From contig CAMLKX010000049.1 in assembly GCA_946480515.1 (NCBI GenBank), forward strand, positions 1 through 10,260: 10,260 nucleotides of DNA. Reading direction: 5' to 3'. Below, piece after piece: positions 1 to 7,103 of the stretch. The DNA is from an uncultured Sphingomonadaceae bacterium. Its GTDB lineage: Bacteria; Pseudomonadota; Alphaproteobacteria; Sphingomonadales; Sphingomonadaceae. Position 1 is the stretch's first letter. The number at the start of each line of letters is the position of its first letter. The position numbers were made by a program, and so were the translations under genes. A model generated the notes under the pieces. That model had not been told where the DNA came from and made no database searches. It saw nothing but the letters and a program-made list of their open reading frames with translations.

Positions 1-1092
1 AAGAATGCGACGCTCTCGCCCAAGCTTGACCCGCTGCCGCTGCTGCCCTTGATGGCGCAGGAAACCTCGCACATCGGGCTGATCGCGACCGCGTCGACGA
101 CCTTCTACCCGCCCTATCTGTTGGCCCGGCTGCTTTCGACCATCGACACCCTGACCAAGGGCCGTGCGGGCTGGAACATGGTGACCTCGAGCGAGAAGAA
201 CGCCGCGCTCAACTTCGGCCTGGAAAAGCTGCTGCCACCGAACGAACGCTACGATATCGCCGACGAGTTCGTGGAGCTCTGCAAGAAGCTCTGGGATTCG
301 TGGGAAGAAGGCGCATTGGTCGCGGACCCGGAAACCGGCGTCTATGTCGATCATACGAAAGTGCACACCATCAATTTTGAGGGTAAGCATTTCCGCTCTC
401 GCGGTCCGTTGAACACACTGCGTTCGCCGCAGGGCTATCCCGTTCTGGCGCAGGCGGGCGCATCCGAGCGCGGTCGAGATTTCTCCTCCAAGAATGCCGA
501 GGTCGTGCTGGGGATGATGACCGGTGGCGTGAAGGGCATGAAGGCCTATCGCGACGACATACGGAACCGCGCTGAAAAACTTGGCCGCAACCCCGACGAC
601 ATCAAGGTCATCTTCCTGACCCCGGTCAACATCCTCCCCGAGGGCGGCGAGGAGCGCGAGATGACCGAGGCCGACAAGCAGGCGGCATTCGAGCACAACA
701 TCGTCATGGCCTCGTCCTCACTCGACGTGGACTTCTCGCAATATGATCTGGACGCGCCCGTGCCGCAGGACATCGTCGCAGGCGGCCACACCAGCGCGCT
801 GGAGCATATGAAGAAGGCCGGGCGGGAAGAAGGCAAATCCCTTCGCGACCTGTTCTCTTCCGGCCGGGGCGGCAGCGGAACGCGGTTCCGCGGCACGGCA
901 CAGCAGGTTGCCGACCAGCTGATGGCCGTAATGGACGAAGTGGGGGGCGACGGCTTTCTGATCGAAGGATCAGGCTACAACCGCCAGCTGCCTGATCTCC
1001 TGAACGGCGTCGTCCCCGCTCTGCAGAAAGCCGGAGCGGTTCGCACTGAGTATCGCGGGACCACGCTCCGCGAAATCTTGCGCGAGTTTTGA
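1..1092 (+). CDS. NtaA/DmoA-family FMN-dependent monooxygenase (5'-truncated by window)
   Basis: Bacterial luciferase-like, two-component flavin monooxygenase of the NtaA/SnaA/DszA/DmoA group. These cytoplasmic enzymes use FMNH2 from a separate reductase to oxidise C-N or C-S bonds of substrates such as nitrilotriacetate, dibenzothiophene sulfone or dimethyl sulfide; the substrate here cannot be told. The frame is open from base 1 with family-typical sequence (DPLPLLPLMAQ) before the first possible start, so the true start lies outside. Visible are 363 residues; family members are usually about 430-460, so roughly 70-100 N-terminal residues are missing. Numbering from base 1, the GRAGWNMVTS signature is at about 54-63, QAGAS followed by ERG at 151-158 and GTAQQVADQ at 298-306, all standard for this group. 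It stops with TGA and is followed by 159 non-coding bases before the MOSC gene. No flavin reductase lies in the window. Family assignment is firm, substrate unknown. Confidence 0.93.
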   Translation, partial: KNATLSPKLDPLPLLPLMAQETSHIGLIATASTTFYPPYLLARLLSTIDTLTKGRAGWNMVTSSEKNAALNFGLEKLLPPNERYDIADEFVELCKKLWDSWEEGALVADPETGVYVDHTKVHTINFEGKHFRSRGPLNTLRSPQGYPVLAQAGASERGRDFSSKNAEVVLGMMTGGVKGMKAYRDDIRNRAEKLGRNPDDIKVIFLTPVNILPEGGEEREMTEADKQAAFEHNIVMASSSLDVDFSQYDLDAPVPQDIVAGGHTSALEHMKKAGREEGKSLRDLFSSGRGGSGTRFRGTAQQVADQLMAVMDEVGGDGFLIEGSGYNRQLPDLLNGVVPALQKAGAVRTEYRGTTLREILREF

Positions 1093-1225
1093 CGAGGATG
1101 CGATCACAGTCGATCTGAACAACTCACCGAGCCTGGTGCTTGGCTTACCTGCTCATTTTGGCCGAGTTTGACTGCGCGCCGGACAATCGTGGCTGCTAAC
1201 CTTGTCGCCCATCCAATTGATGAGC

Positions 1226-1235
1226 CTGGCGCCAG
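1226..1235. repeat. 10-bp perfect palindrome upstream of the MOSC gene
   Basis: CTGGC directly abuts GCCAG, giving a perfect 10-bp palindrome 16 bases before the MOSC start codon. It could be a short operator or a small RNA stem near the ribosome binding region, which has no recognisable Shine-Dalgarno sequence. A 10-bp GC-rich palindrome may also arise by chance. The surrounding gap (1093-1251) shows no convincing promoter or terminator. Confidence 0.25.
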
Positions 1236-1251
1236 CGGCTAGTTCGATTTC

Positions 1252-1977
1252 ATGGGTGAGCATGTCGGACGAATCCTCGAAATTTGTCGCTTTCCGGTCA
1301 AATCAATGGCGGGAGAGCTGTGCGCGTCCGCCGAGGTCGACTGGCAGGGCATCGAGGGAGATCGCCAGTACGGCTTCGTCCGCCGCGGAAATGCGAGCCG
1401 CTTTCCCTGGTTCACTGGAAGGGACCATTCGGATCTCGTTCGATACCGGCCAACCTACGACGATGCGCGCAGACCTCGAACCTCGAAGCTGAGCGTCATA
1501 GACCCTGGCGGTCGATCATGGCGGCTCGACGACCCTGCCCTGCGTGAACAACTCGAAGCCGAAAGCGGGCGCGACCTCGATCTTCTCCAGCTCGGCATCG
1601 GAGCCTATGACCTGATGCCGATTTCGATCGTCACCACCGGAAGCCTGGACCGATTGGCGGATCGCCACGGGAGCGTGCTTGATCGCCGAAGGCTGCGCAC
1701 GAATATCGTGATTGAAAGCAGCATCGGCGACAAAGCGCTCCAGGGAAAGCATCTTCAGTTCGGAGGGCAAGACGGCGCGGCTCTGCTGCTCGCCTACTCC
1801 GCCCCGCGCTGTGCCATGGTCACGATCGATCCAGAAACCGGCCAAACGGACCCTCGCGTGCTTCGGACCATCGCGCAGCACTTCGGGAACGCATTCACAA
1901 CCTACGCCTCGGTCGCTCGCCCTGGGATTTTGCGCGTCGGCGATATCGTTGAAGTGCTTGCTGAATCAGCGCAGTAG
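1252..1977 (+). CDS. Stand-alone MOSC-domain protein (mARC/YcbX-like Mo-cofactor fold)
   Basis: A 241-residue protein with both halves of the MOSC arrangement: an N-terminal beta-barrel part with FPVKSM (about 14-19) and GIEGDRQY (33-40), and a C-terminal MOSC core with LRTNIVIE and SAPRCAMVTIDPETG, ending in GILRVGDIVEV. MOSC proteins bind the sulfurated molybdenum cofactor; mARC and YcbX reduce N-hydroxylated compounds. Cys187 in the PRC..TIDP stretch aligns by eye with the cysteine that ligates Mo in mARC, so the protein may be catalytically competent. YcbX has an extra ferredoxin domain that is absent here, so an external electron donor would be needed. The ATG at 1252 is the only sensible start: an in-frame TAG lies at 1240-1242. 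Its Shine-Dalgarno is poor. Codirectional with the flavin monooxygenase (159-base gap) and the desaturase (77-base gap). Confidence 0.88.
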   Translation: MGEHVGRILEICRFPVKSMAGELCASAEVDWQGIEGDRQYGFVRRGNASRFPWFTGRDHSDLVRYRPTYDDARRPRTSKLSVIDPGGRSWRLDDPALREQLEAESGRDLDLLQLGIGAYDLMPISIVTTGSLDRLADRHGSVLDRRRLRTNIVIESSIGDKALQGKHLQFGGQDGAALLLAYSAPRCAMVTIDPETGQTDPRVLRTIAQHFGNAFTTYASVARPGILRVGDIVEVLAESAQ

Positions 1978-2045
1978 AGGGTACGCCAGATCAAATAATA
2001 GCCGAACCGAAGACATGATCCTGACTTCGAGTGAGGGAACAGAAT

Positions 2046-2049
2046 GGAG
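2046..2049 (+). promoter_or_regulatory. Ribosome binding site deciding the desaturase start
   Basis: GGAG followed by five bases (ATAGG) and then ATG at 2055. An in-frame GTG at 2031 would add eight residues but has no such motif before it and would place this GGAG inside the coding region, so 2055 is preferred. Confidence 0.7.
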
Positions 2050-2054
2050 ATAGG

Positions 2055-3149
2055 ATGACGCAGGCAGCATTCGACCGAGCGGCGACACGGCGCCCGTGGG
2101 CGCAGCGGATCGGCGCGGTGGCAGCCGCACCGGTTGACGCTTTCGAGCGAGTGGTTACCGCAGTGCTGAAGGGGGTGGTGCGGCCGTTATGGCGAGTGCT
2201 CGATTCCTATGCTCCAACATTTGAAAAGACGCTTGCTCGCAAGCTGATCGCGGTCCTGCTGTTTCCGGTGCTGATGACGCTATCGGTCGTGCTCGGCTTT
2301 GCGATGGTGGAACGCGGGCTCAATCCCAATGTGCTGGGCTACACGTTTCTGTACATGCTCGCTCTCGGACTGATCATGGCCCCGTTGGAGCGACTTATGC
2401 CGTGGAGTCGCAACTGGCTGGACCGCCAGGATAGCGGCCCGGACCTTCTGCTGATGTTGAGCGCAAGCCTGTGGCGCCCACTGCTTGCACCAGTCAGCAT
2501 CTTCCTAACGGCGTGGCTGGTACAGCGAATCCATGCCGAGTTGCCACCCGGGACAATCCGCAGTTTCTGGCCCTCGGAGCTGCCGGGCGTGCTTCAGGTT
2601 GCCCTGCTGTTGGTCGTCATGGATTTCTTCCGCTACTGGTATCACCGCTGGATGCACGAGACGCAATTCATGTGGCGCTGGCACTCGGTCCACCACAGTT
2701 CCACGCGGCTCTACTGGTTTAACGGCGTGCGGTCGCACCCGCTCGAAAGCTTTTTCCAGGATCTGATCTGGGTCGTGCCATTGACCCTGATCCAGGCACC
2801 CGCGGAAATTATATTTGTCACCGCCCTGGTCTCGCGCACAATTGGACGGTTCCAGCATACCAACATGGACGCGAAGCTGGGGCCCTTCGAGTGGGTGTTC
2901 AGTGGTCCGATGAACCATCGTTACCACCACGCGAAGAATATCGAGGAGGGCAACAAGAACTATGGGGGTGACGTGGTCATCTGGGACCATCTATTCGGAA
3001 CCTTCTACCTGCCTAAAGGCAAGCAGCCCAGTGATGACATCGGAGTTGGCGGAATTCCCGATTTTCCCCAGACCCTGGTCGGGCTAACGCTTGCTCCGTT
3101 CAGGAACAGCTTGTGGCATGATGGACCAAGCCGCAGGGTTAGCCGATAA
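2055..3149 (+). CDS. Sterol desaturase / fatty acid hydroxylase family membrane protein
   Basis: Integral membrane non-heme di-iron enzyme of the fatty acid hydroxylase superfamily (ERG3/SUR2/AGMO-type), which hydroxylates or desaturates sterols, sphingoid bases, carotenoids or alkyl lipids. The 364 residues show the expected histidine clusters: HRWMH (His197, His201), HSVHH (His210, 213, 214), His268 in QHTNMD and HRYHH (His288, 291, 292). Hydrophobic segments lie at about 64-86, 93-110, 142-157, 176-196 and around 240-265; the histidine clusters would face the cytoplasm. An extra N-terminal region of about 60 residues, weakly amphipathic and rich in Arg/Ala, precedes the first membrane segment. 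The gene ends 12 bases from the end of the convergent Rieske gene, with no visible terminator between them. Substrate not predictable; a lipid or steroid-like compound is a reasonable guess. Confidence 0.92.
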   Translation: MTQAAFDRAATRRPWAQRIGAVAAAPVDAFERVVTAVLKGVVRPLWRVLDSYAPTFEKTLARKLIAVLLFPVLMTLSVVLGFAMVERGLNPNVLGYTFLYMLALGLIMAPLERLMPWSRNWLDRQDSGPDLLLMLSASLWRPLLAPVSIFLTAWLVQRIHAELPPGTIRSFWPSELPGVLQVALLLVVMDFFRYWYHRWMHETQFMWRWHSVHHSSTRLYWFNGVRSHPLESFFQDLIWVVPLTLIQAPAEIIFVTALVSRTIGRFQHTNMDAKLGPFEWVFSGPMNHRYHHAKNIEEGNKNYGGDVVIWDHLFGTFYLPKGKQPSDDIGVGGIPDFPQTLVGLTLAPFRNSLWHDGPSRRVSR

Positions 3150-3161
3150 AGAACGTGGGGC

Positions 3162-4256
3162 TCATCCTGCCGTCGCGGACAGCAGTTCCTTGGTGGCTGG
3201 TTCGTCAAGCGACACGATGGTGCCATCAACGCGGGATTGTATCAGGGCAGCTGTCGCACGATCATTGTAGAACTGCTTGTACCAGCTGCGAAGCTTTCCA
3301 TACGGGCCGTCGGCTGGAATACTAAGCGGGTTGATGCATGAACGCTTCGACGCCCAAATCTCTACATCCTGCATAAGACCGATCCGCATTTGATCCTGAT
3401 AGGCGCGCGCGATCGCAAGCTCCTGCCCGGTCAATGGACGCGAGCCGTCGCCCATCCGGACCATTACCCCTAACCACATCCGCGTGCGTCCATCTTCGAT
3501 CGGCGTGTTTGCCAGGACCATGAACCCGGGCAGGTGACTATTCATTTCAGACTCGAGGATACCGGGTCCGGTGTACCAGGTGTCGAGTTCGCTCGTCGCC
3601 GCCGGGAGTTCGCCGAAGGGGCGACCCTCGGATTTGAAATATTGGTACACGACGTGCTTGCGAAACTCATTGCTGAAGTGGAGGCAGCGTTGGGCGCCAT
3701 GGATCGGCCCCATGTGTCCGAGGTCCGCCATGTTATCGACCACCTCGCAGCCATGGAGGTCGAGGTCGCCAAGGTGATCAATTTTCCAATTGACCCACCC
3801 GGCTTCGTCATAGTGTCCTCCGAATTCCGGGACCGGATATTCAGGCTCAAGACCTTCAGGGTCGTTCCACATCCAGATGATTCCCGCCCGCTCAAGGACG
3901 GGAAAGGTTTGAAGCCGCGCTGTCGGGGGAACAAAATCAGAATTAGGGACGTGATCGCATTTCCCATCCGGGCCGAAACGCAAACCGTGGAAGGGGCAGC
4001 GGATTGATTCGCCCTCGATTTGCTCGCCGCTGCGGAGACTGGAATTCGTCGTGTTGGTTGCCAAGTGCGCGCCCCGATGGGGACAATAGGCGGAGACGAG
4101 GTGAGCCGTGCCGCTCTGCCCACGATAGAGCACCAGGTCCTGACCAAAATAGCGCAACGGAACGGGCGCATCTGCGAGTTCGTCGGCCGCTGCAATCATG
4201 AACCAACCGCGCGGATACTGAAATTTGCCGAACTGGTAATCGCTGGTTTTCGCCAT
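3162..4256 (-). CDS. KshA-like Rieske non-heme iron oxygenase, alpha subunit
   Basis: Terminal oxygenase of the Rieske family, 364 residues. The N-terminal Rieske [2Fe-2S] domain has CPHRGAHL (Cys58, His60) and CPFHG (Cys87, His90). The catalytic domain has DNMADLGHMGPIH, giving Asn175, the electron-bridging Asp178 and iron ligands His181 and His186, with Asp297 in LMQDVEIW as the likely third ligand. The tail with QDVEIW, NPL, DGPYGKLRSWYKQFYND resembles 3-ketosteroid 9-alpha-hydroxylase (KshA) and relatives, so a steroid-like or other bulky alicyclic substrate, or an O/N-demethylation, is possible; by eye it is not close enough to name. The start at 4256 has GAGG seven bases upstream; a longer frame to 4307 lacks this. 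Downstream of the PLP enzyme by 149 bases on the same strand. No ferredoxin or reductase gene is present nearby. Family firm, substrate unknown. Confidence 0.93.
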   Translation of the reverse strand: MAKTSDYQFGKFQYPRGWFMIAAADELADAPVPLRYFGQDLVLYRGQSGTAHLVSAYCPHRGAHLATNTTNSSLRSGEQIEGESIRCPFHGLRFGPDGKCDHVPNSDFVPPTARLQTFPVLERAGIIWMWNDPEGLEPEYPVPEFGGHYDEAGWVNWKIDHLGDLDLHGCEVVDNMADLGHMGPIHGAQRCLHFSNEFRKHVVYQYFKSEGRPFGELPAATSELDTWYTGPGILESEMNSHLPGFMVLANTPIEDGRTRMWLGVMVRMGDGSRPLTGQELAIARAYQDQMRIGLMQDVEIWASKRSCINPLSIPADGPYGKLRSWYKQFYNDRATAALIQSRVDGTIVSLDEPATKELLSATAG

Positions 4257-4280
4257 GTAGTCACCTCTGGACGCCACAAC

Positions 4281-4298
4281 TTGATCGCACAGAATCAA
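4281..4298. repeat. Short inverted repeat upstream of the Rieske gene
   Basis: Arms TTGAT and ATCAA (5 bp, perfect) separated by 8 bases, centred about 33 bases before the Rieske start. The 149-base gap also holds TATGAT on the minus strand (4308-4313) as a possible -10 box, but no acceptable -35 sits at 16-18 bases. The gap may therefore carry a secondary promoter or just be a spacer in one operon. Confidence 0.25.
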
Positions 4299-4405
4299 CG
4301 GCGGCAATCATAACGAGCATTTTTGGAGGAGCGAGAAGAAATCCGTTCCAACCAAGCTAAGAGTCAATCAAGCAGTTGGCCGGATGACGGGTTCAAAACC
4401 TCAAC

Positions 4406-5740
4406 TCAATGGGTGTTCGACCCCTTCGTACATAGCTTCAGCGCTCCTTCCAGACCTTCCAACAACTGATCGAGATGGTCCTGTTCAAAGGTGAGCAACG
4501 GCCGAATTTTTAGGATATTCTCGGCACGACCCGATGAACTTATCAGAATGCCGTTCTCACGCATGGAATTCACAATCTGGGTGGCAAGGATCGGATCAGG
4601 TTCCTTGGTCGTGCGGTCCTTCACAAGCTCGACCGACAGAAACAGCCCCTCCCCTCTAACATCTCCGATTGCCTCAAAACGATCAGCGAGGCTGTTCATT
4701 GCGCTTTTGAGGAACTCACCCTTGATCCTGGTTTGGTCGATCAGGTCATGCTGAACGATGAAATCGAGGACAGCCTGACCCGCGGCGCAACACACGGGGT
4801 TCCCTCCATGTGTGTTGAAATATCTAAGTCGTGAGCCGAAATGATCGAGGATGGCTGGTTTCGCCACGAGTCCCGAGATCGGATAGCCGTTGCCCATCGG
4901 CTTACCCATCGTGACAATGTCCGGCAAAACACCGTGCCGTTGGAACGCCCACATGTAGGTCCCAGTTCGCGCGAACCCGGATTGGACCTCATCGGCGATA
5001 TAGACCATTCCACTTGCTCTGGCGGCGGCTACGACATCACTCAGCCCCTCGAAACGCGGAAACATGCCGTCGCTGGTGAAGATACTGTCCAGAATCAACG
5101 CGGCGGGCTTGATCCCCTTTTGACGAAAATCTTCGACTGCTTCTTCAACCTGCTTCTTCATGAGCGAGGCGATTTTATCTTTCGCCACTCGGTAGGTGTT
5201 GGGGGCAGCAATCAGCCTAACATGGTCCGGGATTACGACACCCTTCCCAAGCGAGGGCGATATCTCAACGCAATCCCCTGTCACCCCGTGATAGGCGTAC
5301 TCCGTCGCGATGATCCCGGAGCCCCCGGTGTATTCGCGGGCCATTCGCAACGCGAGATCGTTTGCTTCGCTACCAGAACAGGTGAACATCACCCGTTCCA
5401 GTCCCTTCGGAAATGTTCCTAGCAAAGACTCGGCATAATCCAGGACAACGTCAACGATGTACCTGGAGTGGGTATTCAGCCGCAGTGCCTGCTTCTGCGC
5501 GGCCTCGACGATCAAAGGATTGCAATGTCCCAACGACGGAACATTGTTATATGCGTCCAGGTAGCGGCGGCCGGCTGCATCGATAAGCCAAACGCCGTCG
5601 CTGGCGACGGTCCGCAACGGCTTCTGGTAGAACAAGCGATAACCCGGCCCGATAAGACGTTCGCGCCGCGCGATCTCCTGACGCTCCTCATCTGCCAGCA
5701 ACTTTGCATTCTCAGGCTGGTAGGAATTCACCATCGTCAT
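4406..5740 (-). CDS. Class III PLP enzyme, AGXT2L-type (putative amino-alcohol-phosphate phospho-lyase or aminotransferase)
   Basis: Fold-type I PLP enzyme of 444 residues. Visible landmarks are the cofactor-binding CSGSEAND (121-128), Tyr150-His151 in AYHG, Asp250 in IADEVQSGF pairing with the PLP ring nitrogen, Schiff-base Lys280 in TMGKPMGNG, Thr310 in FNTHGGNP and Arg413 in NILKIRPLL. The N-terminal RERLIGPGYRLFY, NNVPSLGHCNP and LNTHSRYI closely recall ethanolamine-phosphate and phosphohydroxylysine phospho-lyases, which eliminate phosphate and ammonia rather than transaminate. The start at 5740 is chosen because its ATG overlaps the kinase stop as ATGA, a typical coupled junction; an open frame to 5920 runs inside the kinase gene and is not needed. 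A second ATG lies two codons later. Together with the kinase, a phosphorylate-then-eliminate route is favoured, but ordinary omega-transamination cannot be excluded from sequence alone. Confidence 0.9.
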   Translation of the reverse strand: MTMVNSYQPENAKLLADEERQEIARRERLIGPGYRLFYQKPLRTVASDGVWLIDAAGRRYLDAYNNVPSLGHCNPLIVEAAQKQALRLNTHSRYIVDVVLDYAESLLGTFPKGLERVMFTCSGSEANDLALRMAREYTGGSGIIATEYAYHGVTGDCVEISPSLGKGVVIPDHVRLIAAPNTYRVAKDKIASLMKKQVEEAVEDFRQKGIKPAALILDSIFTSDGMFPRFEGLSDVVAAARASGMVYIADEVQSGFARTGTYMWAFQRHGVLPDIVTMGKPMGNGYPISGLVAKPAILDHFGSRLRYFNTHGGNPVCCAAGQAVLDFIVQHDLIDQTRIKGEFLKSAMNSLADRFEAIGDVRGEGLFLSVELVKDRTTKEPDPILATQIVNSMRENGILISSSGRAENILKIRPLLTFEQDHLDQLLEGLEGALKLCTKGSNTH

Positions 5741-6798
5741 GCTGCGGAATCCTGATTCAAGATGTTCAACAAGTCGTTTTGAAGTTGTCCTGCCGGAAGC
5801 TCCGCCATCATTCTGACGGTTTGCGTCGCGTATTTCGTACTTCTTTGGATATAGGCGATATTCTCTGGATGAAGCTTGCTTCTCCAATGCGCAATACAAA
5901 GCATGATCGACAGGCGGCACTTTATGGAAGTAAGCAGAACCTGCTTCTCCAAATCCGTAAGCCTGTTCATCTTATGATATTCAAAAGCAGCTGCCTGAAC
6001 TCTATTGTAACCGTCGCTATCGAAACTATAGGCACATAGCACGGCAAGGTCGAATATGCGTGGCGAATAGACCATGTCACCGAAGTCGAGCACCCCGGCG
6101 GGTGTGTCGTGATCGTTGCTGGAAACAATGACATTCCGCGGGTTGATGTCGCCATGGATCACCTGCCACGGCAACTGATCGAACGCAGGTGGCACAACGG
6201 CCATATACTCGGAGAGAAACCCGGCTACCAATTCTCTGATCTCTGGATCAGGAATGTGCTCGGCCAGCGGCGCGACTTCGGGCGCGCTTTTGAGATCCCA
6301 TAGCGAAACATGATCCTGAGCCGGATGTTCGAAGTTGCTCAAGGCCCGGTCAAGGCGAGCGAGGACACCACCCAGTGACGTGGCCAGCTTCTCCGACGGT
6401 TGCGGGATCTCATACCAGGTCGGGCCATCGATGTATGACAAGACGCGAATAACGCTGTCTCGACCGGCAATGCTCACGACCTTGGAGTATCCGCCGTCGC
6501 CTAGGGCAAGCACTCGTTGAGTGGGGATTCCGCTGTCCTGCTTCTCGATCCACAACATGGCTTGAGTCTGAAAGTCGAGAATGTCGCGATCTTCACTCGG
6601 ATGAGAAACTTTGAGGAGATATGACTTACCATCCTCACATTTCAGCCGGAAGTTGACGTCTCGCTCTCCTCCAAGCTCTGTCGCGACCGCTTTCAGACCG
6701 AGAATGTCCCTCGCGACCTTTTCTGCCTCAGCCTGGTCAATCGCAGCCGCGGATTCTTCGAGAACAACCTGGTGCAGCAGACGATCTTCTTGGGACAT
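5737..6798 (-). CDS. APH-fold small-molecule kinase, hydroxylysine-kinase (HYKK/AGPHD1) type
   Basis: Aminoglycoside-phosphotransferase-fold kinase of 353 residues, expected to transfer phosphate from ATP to a hydroxyl of a small molecule in the cytoplasm. The N-lobe carries ELGGERDVNFRL (41-52) as nucleotide loop and Lys63 in YLLKVSHP. The C-lobe has the catalytic HGDINPRN (His215 to Asn222, catalytic Asp217) and the metal-binding LDFGD (Asp238, Asp241). The LDFGDMVYSP form is typical of hydroxylysine kinase and of the kinase domain found fused to class III aminotransferases in other bacteria. First gene of the pair with the PLP enzyme, sharing ATGA. The start at 6798 is chosen because the domain begins right after it; the upstream in-frame ATG at 6855 would lie 5' of a strong hairpin (6822-6850), add an Arg-rich 19-residue stretch and has no ribosome binding site. 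Hand counting gives 45% G+C for 5881-6000, lower than the first gene. Confidence 0.9.
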   Translation of the reverse strand: MSQEDRLLHQVVLEESAAAIDQAEAEKVARDILGLKAVATELGGERDVNFRLKCEDGKSYLLKVSHPSEDRDILDFQTQAMLWIEKQDSGIPTQRVLALGDGGYSKVVSIAGRDSVIRVLSYIDGPTWYEIPQPSEKLATSLGGVLARLDRALSNFEHPAQDHVSLWDLKSAPEVAPLAEHIPDPEIRELVAGFLSEYMAVVPPAFDQLPWQVIHGDINPRNVIVSSNDHDTPAGVLDFGDMVYSPRIFDLAVLCAYSFDSDGYNRVQAAAFEYHKMNRLTDLEKQVLLTSIKCRLSIMLCIAHWRSKLHPENIAYIQRSTKYATQTVRMMAELPAGQLQNDLLNILNQDSAA

Positions 6799-6801
6799 CG
6801 A

Positions 6802-6820
6802 TCTTTTCCGATTGAAAAGA
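6802..6820 (-). promoter_or_regulatory. AU-rich hairpin covering the kinase ribosome binding region
   Basis: Perfect 7-bp inverted repeat, TCTTTTC and GAAAAGA, with a 5-base loop. On the minus-strand transcript the 3' arm supplies the purine-rich GGAAAAGA that is the only Shine-Dalgarno candidate for the kinase, and only three bases separate the stem from the AUG. If it forms, it would mask the site of translation initiation. It follows the GC-rich hairpin at 6822-6850 by a single base. Confidence 0.5.
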
Positions 6821-6821
6821 G

Positions 6822-6850
6822 CCCTGCGCGAGCGCTCGGCTCGAACAGGG
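6822..6850 (-). terminator. GC-rich hairpin with following U-rich tract: terminator or attenuator-like element
   Basis: Read on the minus strand, a 12-position stem (CCCTGTTCGAGC against GCTCGCGCAGGG) with one mismatch and one G-U pair closes on a 5-base loop, and is followed directly by CTCTTTTC. This has the form of an intrinsic terminator, although the U tract is short. It sits between the end of the 2OG-like gene and the kinase, but only 23 bases before the kinase start codon. Any normal promoter for the kinase would therefore lie upstream and transcribe through it, which makes a leader attenuator or leaky terminator as likely as a plain terminator. Confidence 0.5.
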
Positions 6851-7103
6851 AGCATTAAGACAGACGGCGGCTAGCGGTCAGCGGATGTTGACCGATCATG
6901 GACCAAACGACAAGTCACAGGTGTCGTTGGGCCCATCTCTTTCGGAAGAGCAGATCGTGAGCGCGGTGCCGCGTCGCGAGGGAGTCGCGGAGCGCGTAGC
7001 CAAGGGGATGTCTTCGACTTCTCAGTGGCCGAGTGATCACGGCAACACCTCAAGCAGAGGTCGGACTTTCTGCTCCAGGCGTTGCCCGATCTTGTCCGGA
7101 TAG
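6851..7103. other. Intergenic region between kinase and 2OG-like gene, no gene recognised
   Basis: No convincing coding region on either strand; the short open frames (60-72 codons) have no recognisable product or ribosome binding site. It contains the dyad at 6875-6894 and an 8-bp palindrome GTGATCAC at 7033-7040, and runs into the tandem hairpins before the kinase. No clear -35/-10 pair was found, although this is where a promoter for the kinase-PLP enzyme-Rieske block is expected. Confidence 0.5.
6875..6894. promoter_or_regulatory. Dyad operator candidate upstream of the kinase block
   Basis: Arms CGGTCA and TGACCG (6 bp, perfect) separated by 8 bases, 77 bases upstream of the kinase ATG and 24 bases upstream of the GC-rich hairpin. 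The size and symmetry suit a dimeric repressor or activator such as a TetR- or LysR-type protein. No regulator gene is in the window, so the cognate protein is unknown. Confidence 0.4.

Noticed and set aside
3150..3161. Shared terminator between the convergent desaturase and Rieske genes
   Set aside because: The 12-base gap and nearby ends of both genes contain no stem with a T tract on either strand.
3534..4007. A 157-codon plus-strand open frame opposite the Rieske gene
   Set aside because: The minus strand encodes all Rieske and catalytic iron ligands there; the antisense product has no recognisable motif.
6885..7103. A plus-strand frame containing LSEEQIV, vaguely like the start of IS3-type OrfA
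   Set aside because: The similarity covers about seven residues, no helix-turn-helix continuation follows and no inverted terminal repeats were seen, so a transposase remnant is not supported.
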